From Larkinella humicola (GTDB lineage Bacteria > Bacteroidota > Bacteroidia > Cytophagales > Spirosomataceae): DNA of 64,000 bases. Positions 35,485-43,926 of this stretch are shown here, in pieces. Made by a program: the position numbers and the translations under genes. The notes beneath the pieces are model-generated. The model searched no databases and had not been told where the DNA came from. It saw only the letters and a list, made by a program, of their open reading frames with translations. Where the stretch lies: contig NZ_VTWS01000001.1 of NCBI RefSeq assembly GCF_008727875.1, positions 1,178,001 through 1,242,000 on the forward strand. Direction: 5' to 3'. Within the stretch, counting starts at the first letter, position 1, and each line of letters starts with the position of its first letter.

Positions 35485-37215
35485 TTAAGGAATCCGCTTG
35501 CCCGGAATGTCGCGTCCGTTCTGGTGAAGCACCAGTTGAGTCACCTGCCCTTTGTCGTCCTTCACGAACGTCACCTGCGCCGGAACCACTTTGAGGTAAA
35601 ACTTGGTTTCCGATTCCGGAAAAAGCTCAAAGCGGTCCTGACCGGTGGCCTGCGCAAACAGTTGCGTGTCCGTCCGGGTCACGGTAATGCTGAAAGTCGG
35701 CGCCAGCTCGTATTTACCGACGTATTTTTCAAGGATTTCGGCCGACACCGTCGCATCCTTCGGACCTGCTACCTTTTCGCCCAGCGTTTTCAGGACTTCA
35801 AGGCCATTGGTGTTGCGCGGATTCAGTTCCACCGACTTCGTATAATCCTTGATGGCCAGTTCTTTATCGCCGTTTTTCAGGTATGCCTCACCCCGGCTAT
35901 CATACACATTAAACGACTGGGGATAGGCTTCCACATTGAGATTAAAAACCGCCAGGGCTTCCTTCATTTTGCCTTCCCGCATTAAATCGTAGCCCAATTC
36001 GTTCATTTCGTCCTCGTTCAGGGAATACGCTTTGTCCGTTTTTAGCTGCGCAAATTGCTGGAGGGCTTTTTCCAGCGATGCCGTCGCAAGGGTTTGCCGG
36101 AGGGCCGTCGCAATGGATTTTTTCGGTTTCTCATAGGGCTGGTCGTACAGGATGTTCAGAATATTGGCCTGTATGGCACCCAAAACCGTTCCGCCGGTAT
36201 TGTTCAGCAAAATAACCGTGTGTTTGTCATTGGGAAGCCGGGTGAACTGGGTATTGAACCCGTTGATGCCTCCGCCGTGGGAAACGATCAGAACGCTGTC
36301 TTTCCGCTGCCCGATCTTCGCGTTACCCACGCCCCACCCATAGGCATAATGCGCCAGCGCGGGCGTAAAAAGAGCCTTTTTTGAAGCTGCTGACAGCAAT
36401 TTGTCCGTATACAAAAGCTGATCCCAGCGATACAGATCTTCCACGGTCGAATAGAGCGAACCGGCGGCATACGGAATTGTCATGTCCAGGTAGGGCGCAT
36501 TGACATAACCGCCCCCCCGTTTTTCGTAGGCTGCCGCCCGTTTGGGCAGAATCGGACCGGGCAAATCATAGCCCGTATCCTTCAGTTTCGCCGGGGTGAG
36601 AATACCCTCCTGCAAAACCGTCGCGTACGGTTTGCCGGTTACTTTTTCAATGAGAACGCCCAGCAGAAAATAGCCGGAATTGCTGTAGGAAAATTTGGAA
36701 CCGGGTTCAAAATCCAGCGGCAGATCGGAGAACTTCTTCACAAACGCTTCTGGCGCGTACGGGTCGCGGCTCATCGTTTCAAAAAACCGGGGAAAATTGG
36801 TATAGTTCGGAATGCCCGACGTGTGAGTGAGTAGGTGGTGAACGGTTATTTTATCGCCGGTCGCTTTGGGATAATCGGGCAGGTAGGTCGTGATTTTCTC
36901 ACTGACTTTCAATTTCCCCTGATCGACCAGTTGCATGATGAGAAAAGCCGTGAATTGCTTGGTGACCGATCCCAGCCGAAATTTGGTGTCGGGCGTGTTG
37001 GGAATGTTCCACTCCATGTTAGCCAGGCCGTAGCCTTTCTTCATAATTACCTTGCCGTTTTCGGCCACCAGCACCGTTCCGTTGAACTGCCGGTTTTCGA
37101 CGTACTGGCGCATGAGTTCCTCTATTTTCTCCGCCTTTTTCTGGGCAAAGGCGTACGGAACCATGAAAACCGTGAGAACAAATGCCAGGATTCGAGTGGT
37201 AAATCGTGTGTTCAT
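35485..37215 (-). CDS. Secreted serine hydrolase (beta-lactamase family) with TPR segment
   Basis: 576 residues: signal peptide 1-24; serine hydrolase domain with SVTK (S83-K86), YSNSGY and HGGGINGF motifs; then a TPR-like stretch about 400-465 (YDLMREGKMKEALAVFNLNVEAYPQ, SFNVYDSRGEAYLKNGDKELAIKDYTKSVELNP); then a C-terminal beta domain of the kind often appended to such proteins in Bacteroidota. Periplasmic; substrate unknown, probably a peptide or ester rather than a beta-lactam. Confidence 0.9.
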   Translation of the reverse strand: MNTRFTTRILAFVLTVFMVPYAFAQKKAEKIEELMRQYVENRQFNGTVLVAENGKVIMKKGYGLANMEWNIPNTPDTKFRLGSVTKQFTAFLIMQLVDQGKLKVSEKITTYLPDYPKATGDKITVHHLLTHTSGIPNYTNFPRFFETMSRDPYAPEAFVKKFSDLPLDFEPGSKFSYSNSGYFLLGVLIEKVTGKPYATVLQEGILTPAKLKDTGYDLPGPILPKRAAAYEKRGGGYVNAPYLDMTIPYAAGSLYSTVEDLYRWDQLLYTDKLLSAASKKALFTPALAHYAYGWGVGNAKIGQRKDSVLIVSHGGGINGFNTQFTRLPNDKHTVILLNNTGGTVLGAIQANILNILYDQPYEKPKKSIATALRQTLATASLEKALQQFAQLKTDKAYSLNEDEMNELGYDLMREGKMKEALAVFNLNVEAYPQSFNVYDSRGEAYLKNGDKELAIKDYTKSVELNPRNTNGLEVLKTLGEKVAGPKDATVSAEILEKYVGKYELAPTFSITVTRTDTQLFAQATGQDRFELFPESETKFYLKVVPAQVTFVKDDKGQVTQLVLHQNGRDIPGKRIP

Positions 37216-37422
37216 GAGCTTGTTGGGAAGCGGTTAAACTGAAGGAGGAAGGTCGCTACCGGAGCGATTGCCAAATCTACTCCATTCTGTTTGAATTTGA
37301 CAAAGTTACTCCACGGATGGCAAGCCTTTTATCCAAAATAACGCCCGGCAAAACCAACCGGTTGGGGCAAATAAAATCCCCGCCAACTTTCGTACATTTG
37401 AATTTCGCAAACGAGCAGGAAC

Positions 37423-38328
37423 ATGGAAACCACGACACTGGAAGAATTTTACAAGGAAACCGCTTCGTTGATCCCGGAAGGAATCAGCAAAGAGATCGGT
37501 CATTTCAATGTTTTCAAAATCGACGAGGTCGCGGCTCAGCTCAAAGTAAAACCGGTGATGCCCTACAACCGGCGAGCGTATTACAAAATCAGCCACATCA
37601 GCGGGCGTAACCGAGCCGAATACGCGGATAAAGTAATTCATATCGAGAAGAATGCTCTGCTCTTTGCCACCCCAAAAATACCGTATCACTGGGTTCCGCA
37701 GGACGAAAACCAGGCAGGTCACTTCTGCATTTTCACGGCCGATTTTCTGGTTCAGACCAAAAGCGGGGTGGTGTTGGACGATCTCCCGATCTTTCAACCC
37801 GGCGGTTATCCCATCTTTCAGCTTACCGACGAAGCGTCGGAAGACATCGCGTATATCTTCCGCAAGATGGACAAGGAACTGGCCTCCAATTATGCCTTCA
37901 AATACGACCTGCTGCGAAATTACGTCCTCGAACTAATTCATTACGGACAAAAGTTGCAACCCGAAACCGCCCTCTATCCGTCGCACACGGCCTCGGCCCG
38001 GGTGTCGTCTCTGTTCATCGAACTCCTGGAACGGCAGTTTCCGATCGAATCTCCGCACCAGAAACTCAGCCTGCGCACGGCCAGGGATTACGCAGAACGG
38101 CTGGCGGTTCACGTCAATCACCTGAACAAAGTGCTGAAAGAAAGTACCGGCAAAACCACCACCGACCTCATCAGCAGCCGGATCGTTCAGGAAGCCAAGA
38201 TCCTATTGAAGCAAACCGACTGGAACATTTCCGAAATTGCCTATTCGCTGGGATTCGAGGAAGTGGCTCACTTCTCTAATTTTTTCAAAAAACAGACCGC
38301 CTTCACTCCCATCGCCTTCCGGTCCTGA
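37423..38328 (+). CDS. AraC family transcriptional regulator
   Basis: 301 residues. N-terminal cupin-like sensor (YYKISHISGRNRAEYADKVIHIEKNALLFATPKIPYHW) and C-terminal HTH pair (YAERLAVHVNHLNKVLKESTGKTTTDLISSRIVQEAKILL; WNISEIAYSLGFEEVAHFSNFFKKQTAFTPIAFR). A TACATTTG promoter-like box lies 23 bp upstream at 37393-37400. Directly upstream of a co-directional short-chain dehydrogenase, its likely target. Confidence 0.92.
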   Translation: METTTLEEFYKETASLIPEGISKEIGHFNVFKIDEVAAQLKVKPVMPYNRRAYYKISHISGRNRAEYADKVIHIEKNALLFATPKIPYHWVPQDENQAGHFCIFTADFLVQTKSGVVLDDLPIFQPGGYPIFQLTDEASEDIAYIFRKMDKELASNYAFKYDLLRNYVLELIHYGQKLQPETALYPSHTASARVSSLFIELLERQFPIESPHQKLSLRTARDYAERLAVHVNHLNKVLKESTGKTTTDLISSRIVQEAKILLKQTDWNISEIAYSLGFEEVAHFSNFFKKQTAFTPIAFRS

Positions 38329-38394
38329 ACCGCCTGATTTGAATTTTGCAAAGGATGGATTGATGCTTGCAAACCGTACCCGACGTTGGCCCGC

Positions 38395-38402
38395 TACTTT
38401 TG
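38395..38402 (+). promoter_or_regulatory. TAnnTTTG promoter box before the SDR gene
   Basis: TACTTTTG 29 bp upstream of ATG 38431 fits TAnnTTTG; TTGC at 38367-38370 is a weak upstream element. Confidence 0.4.
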
Positions 38403-38430
38403 TTTCAGGCAATTGAAACAAAAAACAACC

Positions 38431-39195
38431 ATGGAATCACAACGTAAAATAGCCCTGGTCACGGGCGGAAGCCGGGGATTGGGTAAAAATATGGTCCTGC
38501 GTCTGGCTCAACAGGGAATCGACGTCATTCTGACGTACAACAGCAAAAAAGCAGAAGCCCTGGCGGTGGTAGCCGAAATTGAACAAACCGGTCGGAAGGC
38601 GGCCGCTCTTCAACTCAATACGGGCGACGTCAAAAGTTTCGACGGTTTTTTCACCGACTTATCGGCGGTTTTGCAAGACACGTTCAAAACGGATCACTTC
38701 GATTTTTTAATCAATAATGCCGGTATTGGACTCTACGGCTCGTTTGCCGAAACGACGGAAGAAGCCTTCGATCAATTGATGAACATCCACCTGAAAGGCG
38801 TCTATTTTCTGACCCAAAAAGCGTTGCCCCTGATCCAGGACGGAGGTCGCATTATCAACCTGTCAACGGGGCTGGCCCGGTTCAGCCTGCCCGGTTATTC
38901 GGCCTATGCGTCCATGAAAGGGGCCGTCGAGGTGCTGACGCGCTACCTGGCAAAAGAGTTGGGCGCACGCGGCATTGCCGTCAACACCGTAGCACCGGGA
39001 GCCATCGAAACCGATTTCGGCGGTGGCGTAACGCGCGACAACCCGCAGGTCAATCAGCACATTGCCGGTTTAACCGCCCTGGGCCGGGTTGGACTTCCGG
39101 ACGACATCGGCGGGGTTGTGGCCTTCCTCTGTACGGAAGAAGCCCGGTGGATCAATGCCCAGCGAATCGAAGTGTCGGGCGGTCAGAATCTTTGA
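38431..39195 (+). CDS. Short-chain dehydrogenase/reductase
   Basis: 254 residues from ATG 38431; the frame is open upstream but that part overlaps the promoter box. Classical SDR: LVTGGSRGLGKNM (TGxxxGxG), NNAGIG, active-site Ser in INLSTGLARF, YSAYASMKGA (YxxxK) and PGAIETDFGG. NAD(P)H-dependent carbonyl reductase of unknown substrate. Follows an AraC regulator gene; a convergent DMP19-type gene ends 11 bp later. Confidence 0.93.
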   Translation: MESQRKIALVTGGSRGLGKNMVLRLAQQGIDVILTYNSKKAEALAVVAEIEQTGRKAAALQLNTGDVKSFDGFFTDLSAVLQDTFKTDHFDFLINNAGIGLYGSFAETTEEAFDQLMNIHLKGVYFLTQKALPLIQDGGRIINLSTGLARFSLPGYSAYASMKGAVEVLTRYLAKELGARGIAVNTVAPGAIETDFGGGVTRDNPQVNQHIAGLTALGRVGLPDDIGGVVAFLCTEEARWINAQRIEVSGGQNL

Positions 39196-39206
39196 GGGGA
39201 TCGGGA

Positions 39207-39668
39207 TCAGTTTTCCCGCGTTTTCAGTCCACTTACACTCAGCTTTGTTTCGATGTGCAGAAGCAGTCGGTTTTCCAACGCTTTTTCTTTCTCGTAAAAC
39301 AATTGATCGAGTCGATCCAATAAGTCATCATATTTGCCCTCGGGCCAATGGTTGATCACCTCGTTTCGTTCTTCAATGTCTTTCGGTGGTTGTCCGCCTT
39401 GAAATAAGGTGTTGACTTGTACTAAAAGATCGGCGATATCCGGAAAACCGAGTGTGTGCAGATCCTGAATGGTCTCCTGATTATAGTCGGCGTCGGAATT
39501 GTAGTAGTGGCTGATTAACCCACCGTTATCTACCGCCCCGATCAGCGACTCAATCGTAAACCAAATTCGCTCATCTGCTGACAGCAAATCGATGTCTTCC
39601 AGTGCTTTATCGAAAAGTTTTTCCCGGTCTTGCTGGAAGTCTGCCAGCGTTTTGTTGGTTGCTTTCAT
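39207..39668 (-). CDS. DMP19/DUF4375-like protein
   Basis: 153 residues from ATG 39668; the longer open frame to 39836 runs through an inverted repeat and is rejected. The segment RIWFTIESLIGAVDNGGLISHYYNSDADY resembles the DMP19 (DUF4375) family, in which the best-known member is a Neisseria DNA-mimic. The protein is acidic (many Asp/Glu in the second half), which fits, but the DNA-mimic role is not established for this branch. Confidence 0.72.
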   Translation of the reverse strand: MKATNKTLADFQQDREKLFDKALEDIDLLSADERIWFTIESLIGAVDNGGLISHYYNSDADYNQETIQDLHTLGFPDIADLLVQVNTLFQGGQPPKDIEERNEVINHWPEGKYDDLLDRLDQLFYEKEKALENRLLLHIETKLSVSGLKTREN

Positions 39669-39715
39669 TTTACAGTATGACTTTTTCTTACTAGAATTTG
39701 CCTTTCGATTGGGAT

Positions 39716-39789
39716 AGCAACGCGGATTGAACGGATTTACACGGAGAATATCCGTTTTGATCTGCCCGATCCGTTGAATCCGCGCTGCT
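39716..39789. repeat. AACGCGGAT-type inverted repeat, copy 2
   Basis: AGCAACGCGGATTGAACGGAT (39716-39736) pairs with its near reverse complement at 39769-39789 (19 of 21 positions), around a core with ATATCCG/CGGAT words. Same theme as 16126-16225. Confidence 0.7.
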
Positions 39790-39870
39790 ATAAAAATCCT
39801 TTCCGCACGACAATCACATGGACGCCATTGGGCCATTGGGCCTGTTCATCGTTTTTAAGTTTAATTATGG

Positions 39871-40680
39871 TCACTTTTGCCCCAGCAAGGTGGTCGGCGC
39901 ATACCCAAAATGCTTTTTAAAGGCATACGAAAAGTGCGACAGGTTTTCGAACCCCACTTCGTAGCAGACATCGATCGGTTTCTTCTTTTTTTCGATAAAC
40001 TGGTAGTGTGCCAGTTCCAGCCGCTTTTGGGTAAGCCACCGCTGCGGTGTGACGTTGAACGCTTTGCCAAAATCCCGTTTGAAGGTGGTCAGGCTGCGGC
40101 CCGTCAGGTAGCCGAATTTTTCCAGCGGCAAATTGAACATAAAATTCTTTTCCATGTAGCTGACCAGATCGATTTTACCGGGTTCTTCGAAATTGGCCAA
40201 TACGGAATCGATTCCCGGGTCGATCGCCCGGAGAATGTGGATGGCTTCGGTGATTTTCAACGAGGCAATCGTTTCGGGAAGATCCGTCATGTCGAAATAC
40301 GGCACCAGGGAAGCCAGACAACTTTCCAGCAACGGGTGGTTGTTGAACCCATAGATTTTCTGCGATTCCGAAGCATTGGGTTTCACCGGCCGGTTGGCGT
40401 AAAAATCCCTCAATCTGGTGGTCGTCAAATGCATGACGACGGTTTTATGCGGCTGGCCGTCTTTCGGATAATTGATGATCGTTGCCAGTTGATTTCTGGG
40501 AATTAAAAAAATATCGCCTTTCTTAAAAAAGTAGGTGGCATCGGCCTGCACAATTTTGGTTTCCCCCGAAATAAACCAGATCAGCATGTGGTGGTCGAAC
40601 AAAATGTCCGATTTGAAAAACCGATCCTCGTACCAGGAAAGTTTGATGTCGTCGGTGATGTATTTGGCCTGATAGTCCAT
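39871..40680 (-). CDS. AraC family transcriptional regulator
   Basis: 269 residues with a cupin-type N-terminus (DHHMLIWFISGETKIVQADATYFFKKGDIFLIPRNQLA) and C-terminal HTH pair (KFGYLTGRSLTTFKRDFGKAFNVTPQRWLTQKRLELAHYQF, PIDVCYEVGFENLSHFSYAFKKHFGYAPTTL). Similar in type to AraC regulators that sit beside NAD(P)-dependent oxidoreductases. Two SDR genes lie upstream on the same strand across a 271-bp gap holding a perfect palindrome. Confidence 0.9.
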   Translation of the reverse strand: MDYQAKYITDDIKLSWYEDRFFKSDILFDHHMLIWFISGETKIVQADATYFFKKGDIFLIPRNQLATIINYPKDGQPHKTVVMHLTTTRLRDFYANRPVKPNASESQKIYGFNNHPLLESCLASLVPYFDMTDLPETIASLKITEAIHILRAIDPGIDSVLANFEEPGKIDLVSYMEKNFMFNLPLEKFGYLTGRSLTTFKRDFGKAFNVTPQRWLTQKRLELAHYQFIEKKKKPIDVCYEVGFENLSHFSYAFKKHFGYAPTTLLGQK

Positions 40681-40734
40681 GGTTTTTTTGCTTTAATTAA
40701 ATTACAGAAGCGATCCATTCCCGTATTGAATAAA

Positions 40735-40863
40735 CAGCGGAGCGTCGCCGGGCCGCCGGAGCGGTAGAAAAGAATGACCCGTTTTTCCAGCGTGCCTGGC
40801 GGCACGCCCGGTACGGAATGATCGTATTATCTACCGCTCCGGCGGCCCGGCGACGCTCCGCTG
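40735..40863. repeat. Perfect 34-bp inverted repeat with internal hairpin
   Basis: Arms 40735-40768 (CAGCGGAGCGTCGCCGGGCC...) and 40830-40863 are exact reverse complements. The loop contains a second hairpin GCGTGCC-TGGC-GGCACGC (40790-40807). The total is 129 bp, very GC-rich, located between an AraC gene and an SDR gene. Confidence 0.88.
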
Positions 40864-40951
40864 TGGAGCCCCCAATGGGGCAGCGAACGAATCGGTTGTC
40901 AACGAGATAATTGAATACTAGAAAAATCGATACAATGAAAAACGCTTCTGG

Positions 40952-41680
40952 CTATACGGATTGCCCACCGTCGATCAGAAAATTTGAACCGGTGATATAG
41001 GCGGATTCATCACTGGATAAATACGCAATCAAATCCGCTACCTCTTCAGCTTTGCCTAATCTTGACAGCGGGATACTGTTGACCAGTTGCTTTTCCAGCT
41101 GATCGTCCAGACCAATTTTATGCATGATCTCGGTAGCGATCGGTCCCGGACTGACGGTATTGACCCGGATTTTGCGGGGTGCTAGTTCGAGCGCGGCAAT
41201 TTTGGCAACTGCATTGATGGCTGCTTTACTTGCCGCATAGACCGATGCACTTGGCGGAGAAATGGTGGCCGATGTGGACGATAACAACACCACGGACGCG
41301 TTGTCATTCAGAACAGGAATAAATTTACTCAGCGTAAAATAGGCCCCCTTGAAATTTACATTCATGATTTCGTCGAACATCGTTTCAGTCATCTGTTCAA
41401 TAGGCGCAAACTTGGTGATGCCTGCATTGATAAGCAAAATATCGATTTTACCACATTGTTCGGCCACATCCGCTACCAGCTGGTCAATGTCGGCTAAACT
41501 GGATTGATCAGCCAGTAAACCGGTCACCTGTAAGGCTGCTGCCGCCTGTTCAACCGCTTCTCTTCGTCTACCGGTGATAATGACGTTGGCCCCTTTTCCA
41601 AGGAGTGTTTTTGCGGTGGCATACCCGATCCCGCTGTTGCCGCCCGTGATGACGGCAACTTTATCTGTTAACGTTTTCAT
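40952..41680 (-). CDS. Short-chain dehydrogenase/reductase
   Basis: 242 residues. TGGNSGIGYATAKTLLGKG (cofactor motif), NAGITKF, VVLLSSTSATISPPSASVYAASKAA (Ser and YxxxK) and NTVSPGPIATEIM. The acidic/basic pattern after the third strand (ITGRRREA) suggests NADP(H). Followed 19 bp upstream by the next SDR gene on the same strand; a two-gene SDR operon is likely. Confidence 0.93.
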   Translation of the reverse strand: MKTLTDKVAVITGGNSGIGYATAKTLLGKGANVIITGRRREAVEQAAAALQVTGLLADQSSLADIDQLVADVAEQCGKIDILLINAGITKFAPIEQMTETMFDEIMNVNFKGAYFTLSKFIPVLNDNASVVLLSSTSATISPPSASVYAASKAAINAVAKIAALELAPRKIRVNTVSPGPIATEIMHKIGLDDQLEKQLVNSIPLSRLGKAEEVADLIAYLSSDESAYITGSNFLIDGGQSV

Positions 41681-41699
41681 TGTACGATTTTTAATCTGA

Positions 41700-42695
41700 T
41701 TAGTTGATCTCGAAGGTGATTCCGCTCATTTCCTCGCTCCAGGTCCACAGGCGTTTTGCGTCGGCTTCATCGACTGAATACCGTTTCACGCCCGTTGACA
41801 TTTCGGTGTCGGAAGCCAGCCCGGCAACCTCAACATTTTCGCAGTATACCCCGCCGACCGCATCGAGCAAGGGACTGGTAGCACACCAAACCGTCGTGGC
41901 TGCGCCCTGGGGAATGGTTTTGAGGGAAGCAGCTACTTCCGGCAGCATATTCCCATCGGCATCCAGAAATCCCATTTGCTGAAACAGTACCAGGGGAGCT
42001 TCCCGGCCTAATTCCGTGCCGCCGATGGAACCGGGGTGCAACGAATACGCCCGAACGTGGAAGGCGCTGGCCCGGTTGTCGAGTTCAAGGGCGAATAAAT
42101 TGCTGGCGGTTTTCGATTGCCCGTAGGCTTGCAGCGTTTCGTAGTCCCGGTTCAGAAAATTGGGGTCATTGAAATCGAAGGGCGCGAATTGATGCCCGTG
42201 CGAGGACACGTTGATCACGCGGGCGCCATTGGCTTTTTTGAGGGCGGGCCATAGCCGGGCCGTGAGCTGAAATTGTGCCAGATAATTGGTTGCCAGTTGC
42301 GATTCGATACCCCGGCTATCCCGGCGCAGCGGCACCCACATGATGCCCGCATTGTTGATCAGCAGATGAAGCGGCCGACCCGATGCCCGGAATTTTTCGG
42401 CAAAGGCGTCGATGGAGGCCGGAGTCATCAAGTCCATCGTTTCCAGTTCGACGCGGGGAATGCCGGCCAGATTTCTCTTTGCTTTTTCGGTGTCCCGCGC
42501 CGGAACGATGACTGTGGCTCCGGCGGCTGCCAGTGTTTTGGTGGTTTCCAGACCGATGCCGGTGTTCCCCCCGGTTACGATGGCGATTTTGCCGGTCAGG
42601 TCAATGCCTTTGATGACGTCGCTGGTCGTGGTGCTAGCGTTGAATCCTGAACCGATCGGCTGCTGCAACGCGCCCTGATTATTTGTTTGTCCCAT
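41700..42695 (-). CDS. Short-chain dehydrogenase/oxidoreductase (retinol dehydrogenase-like)
   Basis: 331 residues, longer than classical SDRs. TGGNTGIGLETTKTLAAAG, LINNAGIMWVP, VINVSSHGHQFAPF and YGQSKTASNLFA (YxxxK) are visible; the C-terminus WTWSEEMSGITFE is typical of the WW-oxidoreductase/retinol-dehydrogenase-like subgroup. Substrate unknown. First gene of the pair with the SDR at 40952-41680; probably controlled by the neighbouring AraC regulator (inference from position). Confidence 0.9.
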   Translation of the reverse strand: MGQTNNQGALQQPIGSGFNASTTTSDVIKGIDLTGKIAIVTGGNTGIGLETTKTLAAAGATVIVPARDTEKAKRNLAGIPRVELETMDLMTPASIDAFAEKFRASGRPLHLLINNAGIMWVPLRRDSRGIESQLATNYLAQFQLTARLWPALKKANGARVINVSSHGHQFAPFDFNDPNFLNRDYETLQAYGQSKTASNLFALELDNRASAFHVRAYSLHPGSIGGTELGREAPLVLFQQMGFLDADGNMLPEVAASLKTIPQGAATTVWCATSPLLDAVGGVYCENVEVAGLASDTEMSTGVKRYSVDEADAKRLWTWSEEMSGITFEIN

Positions 42696-42877
42696 GATTT
42701 AAAACCGTTAATTGTTTTTGTTGGGACAAAATTAGGCAGGGCGGTTCTGAGCGACTTTGTTTAAACGTCCGAATATACTTTGTTTAAAAGGCCGGTTTGT
42801 TAAAAGATGTCCGTTTGTAGGACTTACGTTTGATAATTCTTTACACTTTCGCTTTTGCCCCTAAATCCCCTAAAGGG

Positions 42878-43017
42878 CAGGGTTGTTAAGTTCTTCCGCT
42901 TTTCGCCCCCAACCCCCTAAAGGGGGCTAAAACATCCGGATTTCGAAGCCCCCTTTAGGGGGTTGGGGGCGAAAAGCGGATCGATACGATCCTAATTTCC
43001 AGAACTTAACAGCCCTG
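42878..43017. mobile_element. MITE-like element with 17-bp TIRs and 10-bp target duplication
   Basis: 140 bp bounded by CAGGGTTGTTAAGTTCT (42878-42894) and AGAACTTAACAGCCCTG (43001-43017), reverse complements at 16 of 17 positions. Flanked by direct repeats CCCTAAAGGG (42868-42877; 43018-43027), which read as a target site duplication because a palindrome alone would give CCCTTTAGGG on the right. No ORF for a transposase; it would need one in trans. Confidence 0.75.
42895..42980. repeat. CCCCTAAAGGGG-family palindrome A2, perfect 34-bp arms, nested in the MITE
   Basis: Arms 42895-42928 and 42947-42980 are exact reverse complements (TCCGCTTTTCGCCCCCAACC ... ), loop 18 nt AAAACATCCGGATTTCGA. 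It makes up more than half of the MITE-like element. Confidence 0.9.
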
Positions 43018-43105
43018 CCCTAAAGGGGACTTTTAACATCCAGATTAAGCCGCGTCCAAGTCCCCTGTAGGAAATTTAGGGGCAAAAAGACGAGTTTGCG
43101 CTTTT

Positions 43106-43867
43106 CTACCAAATGTCATTCATTTCAGTCAGCACCAGTGGTTTGCCGTCCGTAACCACAATGGTATGCTCGTGTTGGGCCATAAAACCGCCCTTGTTTC
43201 CAACCATCGTCCAGCCGTCCTGCTGGGTTTCGGCATAGGTAGAAGTCGTTGAAATGAACGTTTCAATGGCAACGACCGAATTTTTCTTAAACCGGGTTGG
43301 ATTCGAGCGATCCCGGTAATTGGCTATTTCGCGGGGTTCTTCGTGCAGGCTTCTTCCGATGCCGTGTCCCGTCAAATTTTTGATGACTTTGTACCCCCGT
43401 TTTTTGGCTTCCGTTTCGATCAGATGCCCGATGTCGGCAACGCGAACCCCACCTTTGATCGTGTAGATGGCTTTCTGCAAAATCTGCTTCGAAGCGTCGA
43501 TCAGCTTCTGGTGTTGGTTGACATCTTCGCCCAACACAAAGGAGCCGCCGTTGTCCGACCAAAAACCGTTCAGTTCAGCGGAAACATCAATATTCACTAG
43601 ATCGCCCTCTTTCAGAATGGTGTTGTCGGACGGAAGACCGTGGCAAAAGGCGTGGTTCACACTAATGCAGGTCCAACCGGGAAATTGATAGGTTAAATAA
43701 GGGGCGGATTTGGCTCCAAAATCCGCCAGGATGGTTGCACCATAGTCGTCCAGTTGTTTGGTGGTCATACCGGGTTGCGCATAGTTTCGCATTGCTTTCA
43801 AGGTGTAAGCAACTGCTTCACTGGCTTTCTGCATTCCGATGAGTTCCGCTTCTTTCGTTATTGACAT
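43106..43867 (-). CDS. map: Methionine aminopeptidase, type I
   Basis: 253 residues. The metal ligands are in NIDVSAELNGFWSDNGGSFV (two Asp), LTGHGIGRSLHEEP (His), VVAIETFIST (Glu) and AQHEHTIVV (Glu); FCHGLP carries the substrate-side His. It removes initiator Met. The position away from the ribosomal-protein operon (where Bacteroidota map normally sits near secY/infA) suggests this is a second copy. Confidence 0.92.
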   Translation of the reverse strand: MSITKEAELIGMQKASEAVAYTLKAMRNYAQPGMTTKQLDDYGATILADFGAKSAPYLTYQFPGWTCISVNHAFCHGLPSDNTILKEGDLVNIDVSAELNGFWSDNGGSFVLGEDVNQHQKLIDASKQILQKAIYTIKGGVRVADIGHLIETEAKKRGYKVIKNLTGHGIGRSLHEEPREIANYRDRSNPTRFKKNSVVAIETFISTTSTYAETQQDGWTMVGNKGGFMAQHEHTIVVTDGKPLVLTEMNDIW

Positions 43868-43926
43868 CGTCGTTTGATTGGTCTGTTGATTTGGGAACGG
43901 CGTGCACTGCGATTACCAAACCGATG

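Larger units (their letters stand above)
42851..43083. repeat. CCCCTAAAGGGG-family palindrome A3, interrupted by a 140-bp insertion
   Basis: The outer element begins GCTTTTGCCCCTAAATCCCC (42851-42870) and ends with a decayed right arm (TCCCCTGTAGGAAATTTAGG, GGC to 43083). After CCCTAAAGGG (42868-42877) it is interrupted, and resumes with a second CCCTAAAGGG at 43018-43027. Confidence 0.85.

Noticed and set aside
39669-39836. N-terminal extension of the DMP19-like gene
   Set aside because: It reads through an inverted repeat; the internal ATG at 39668 begins the recognisable protein.
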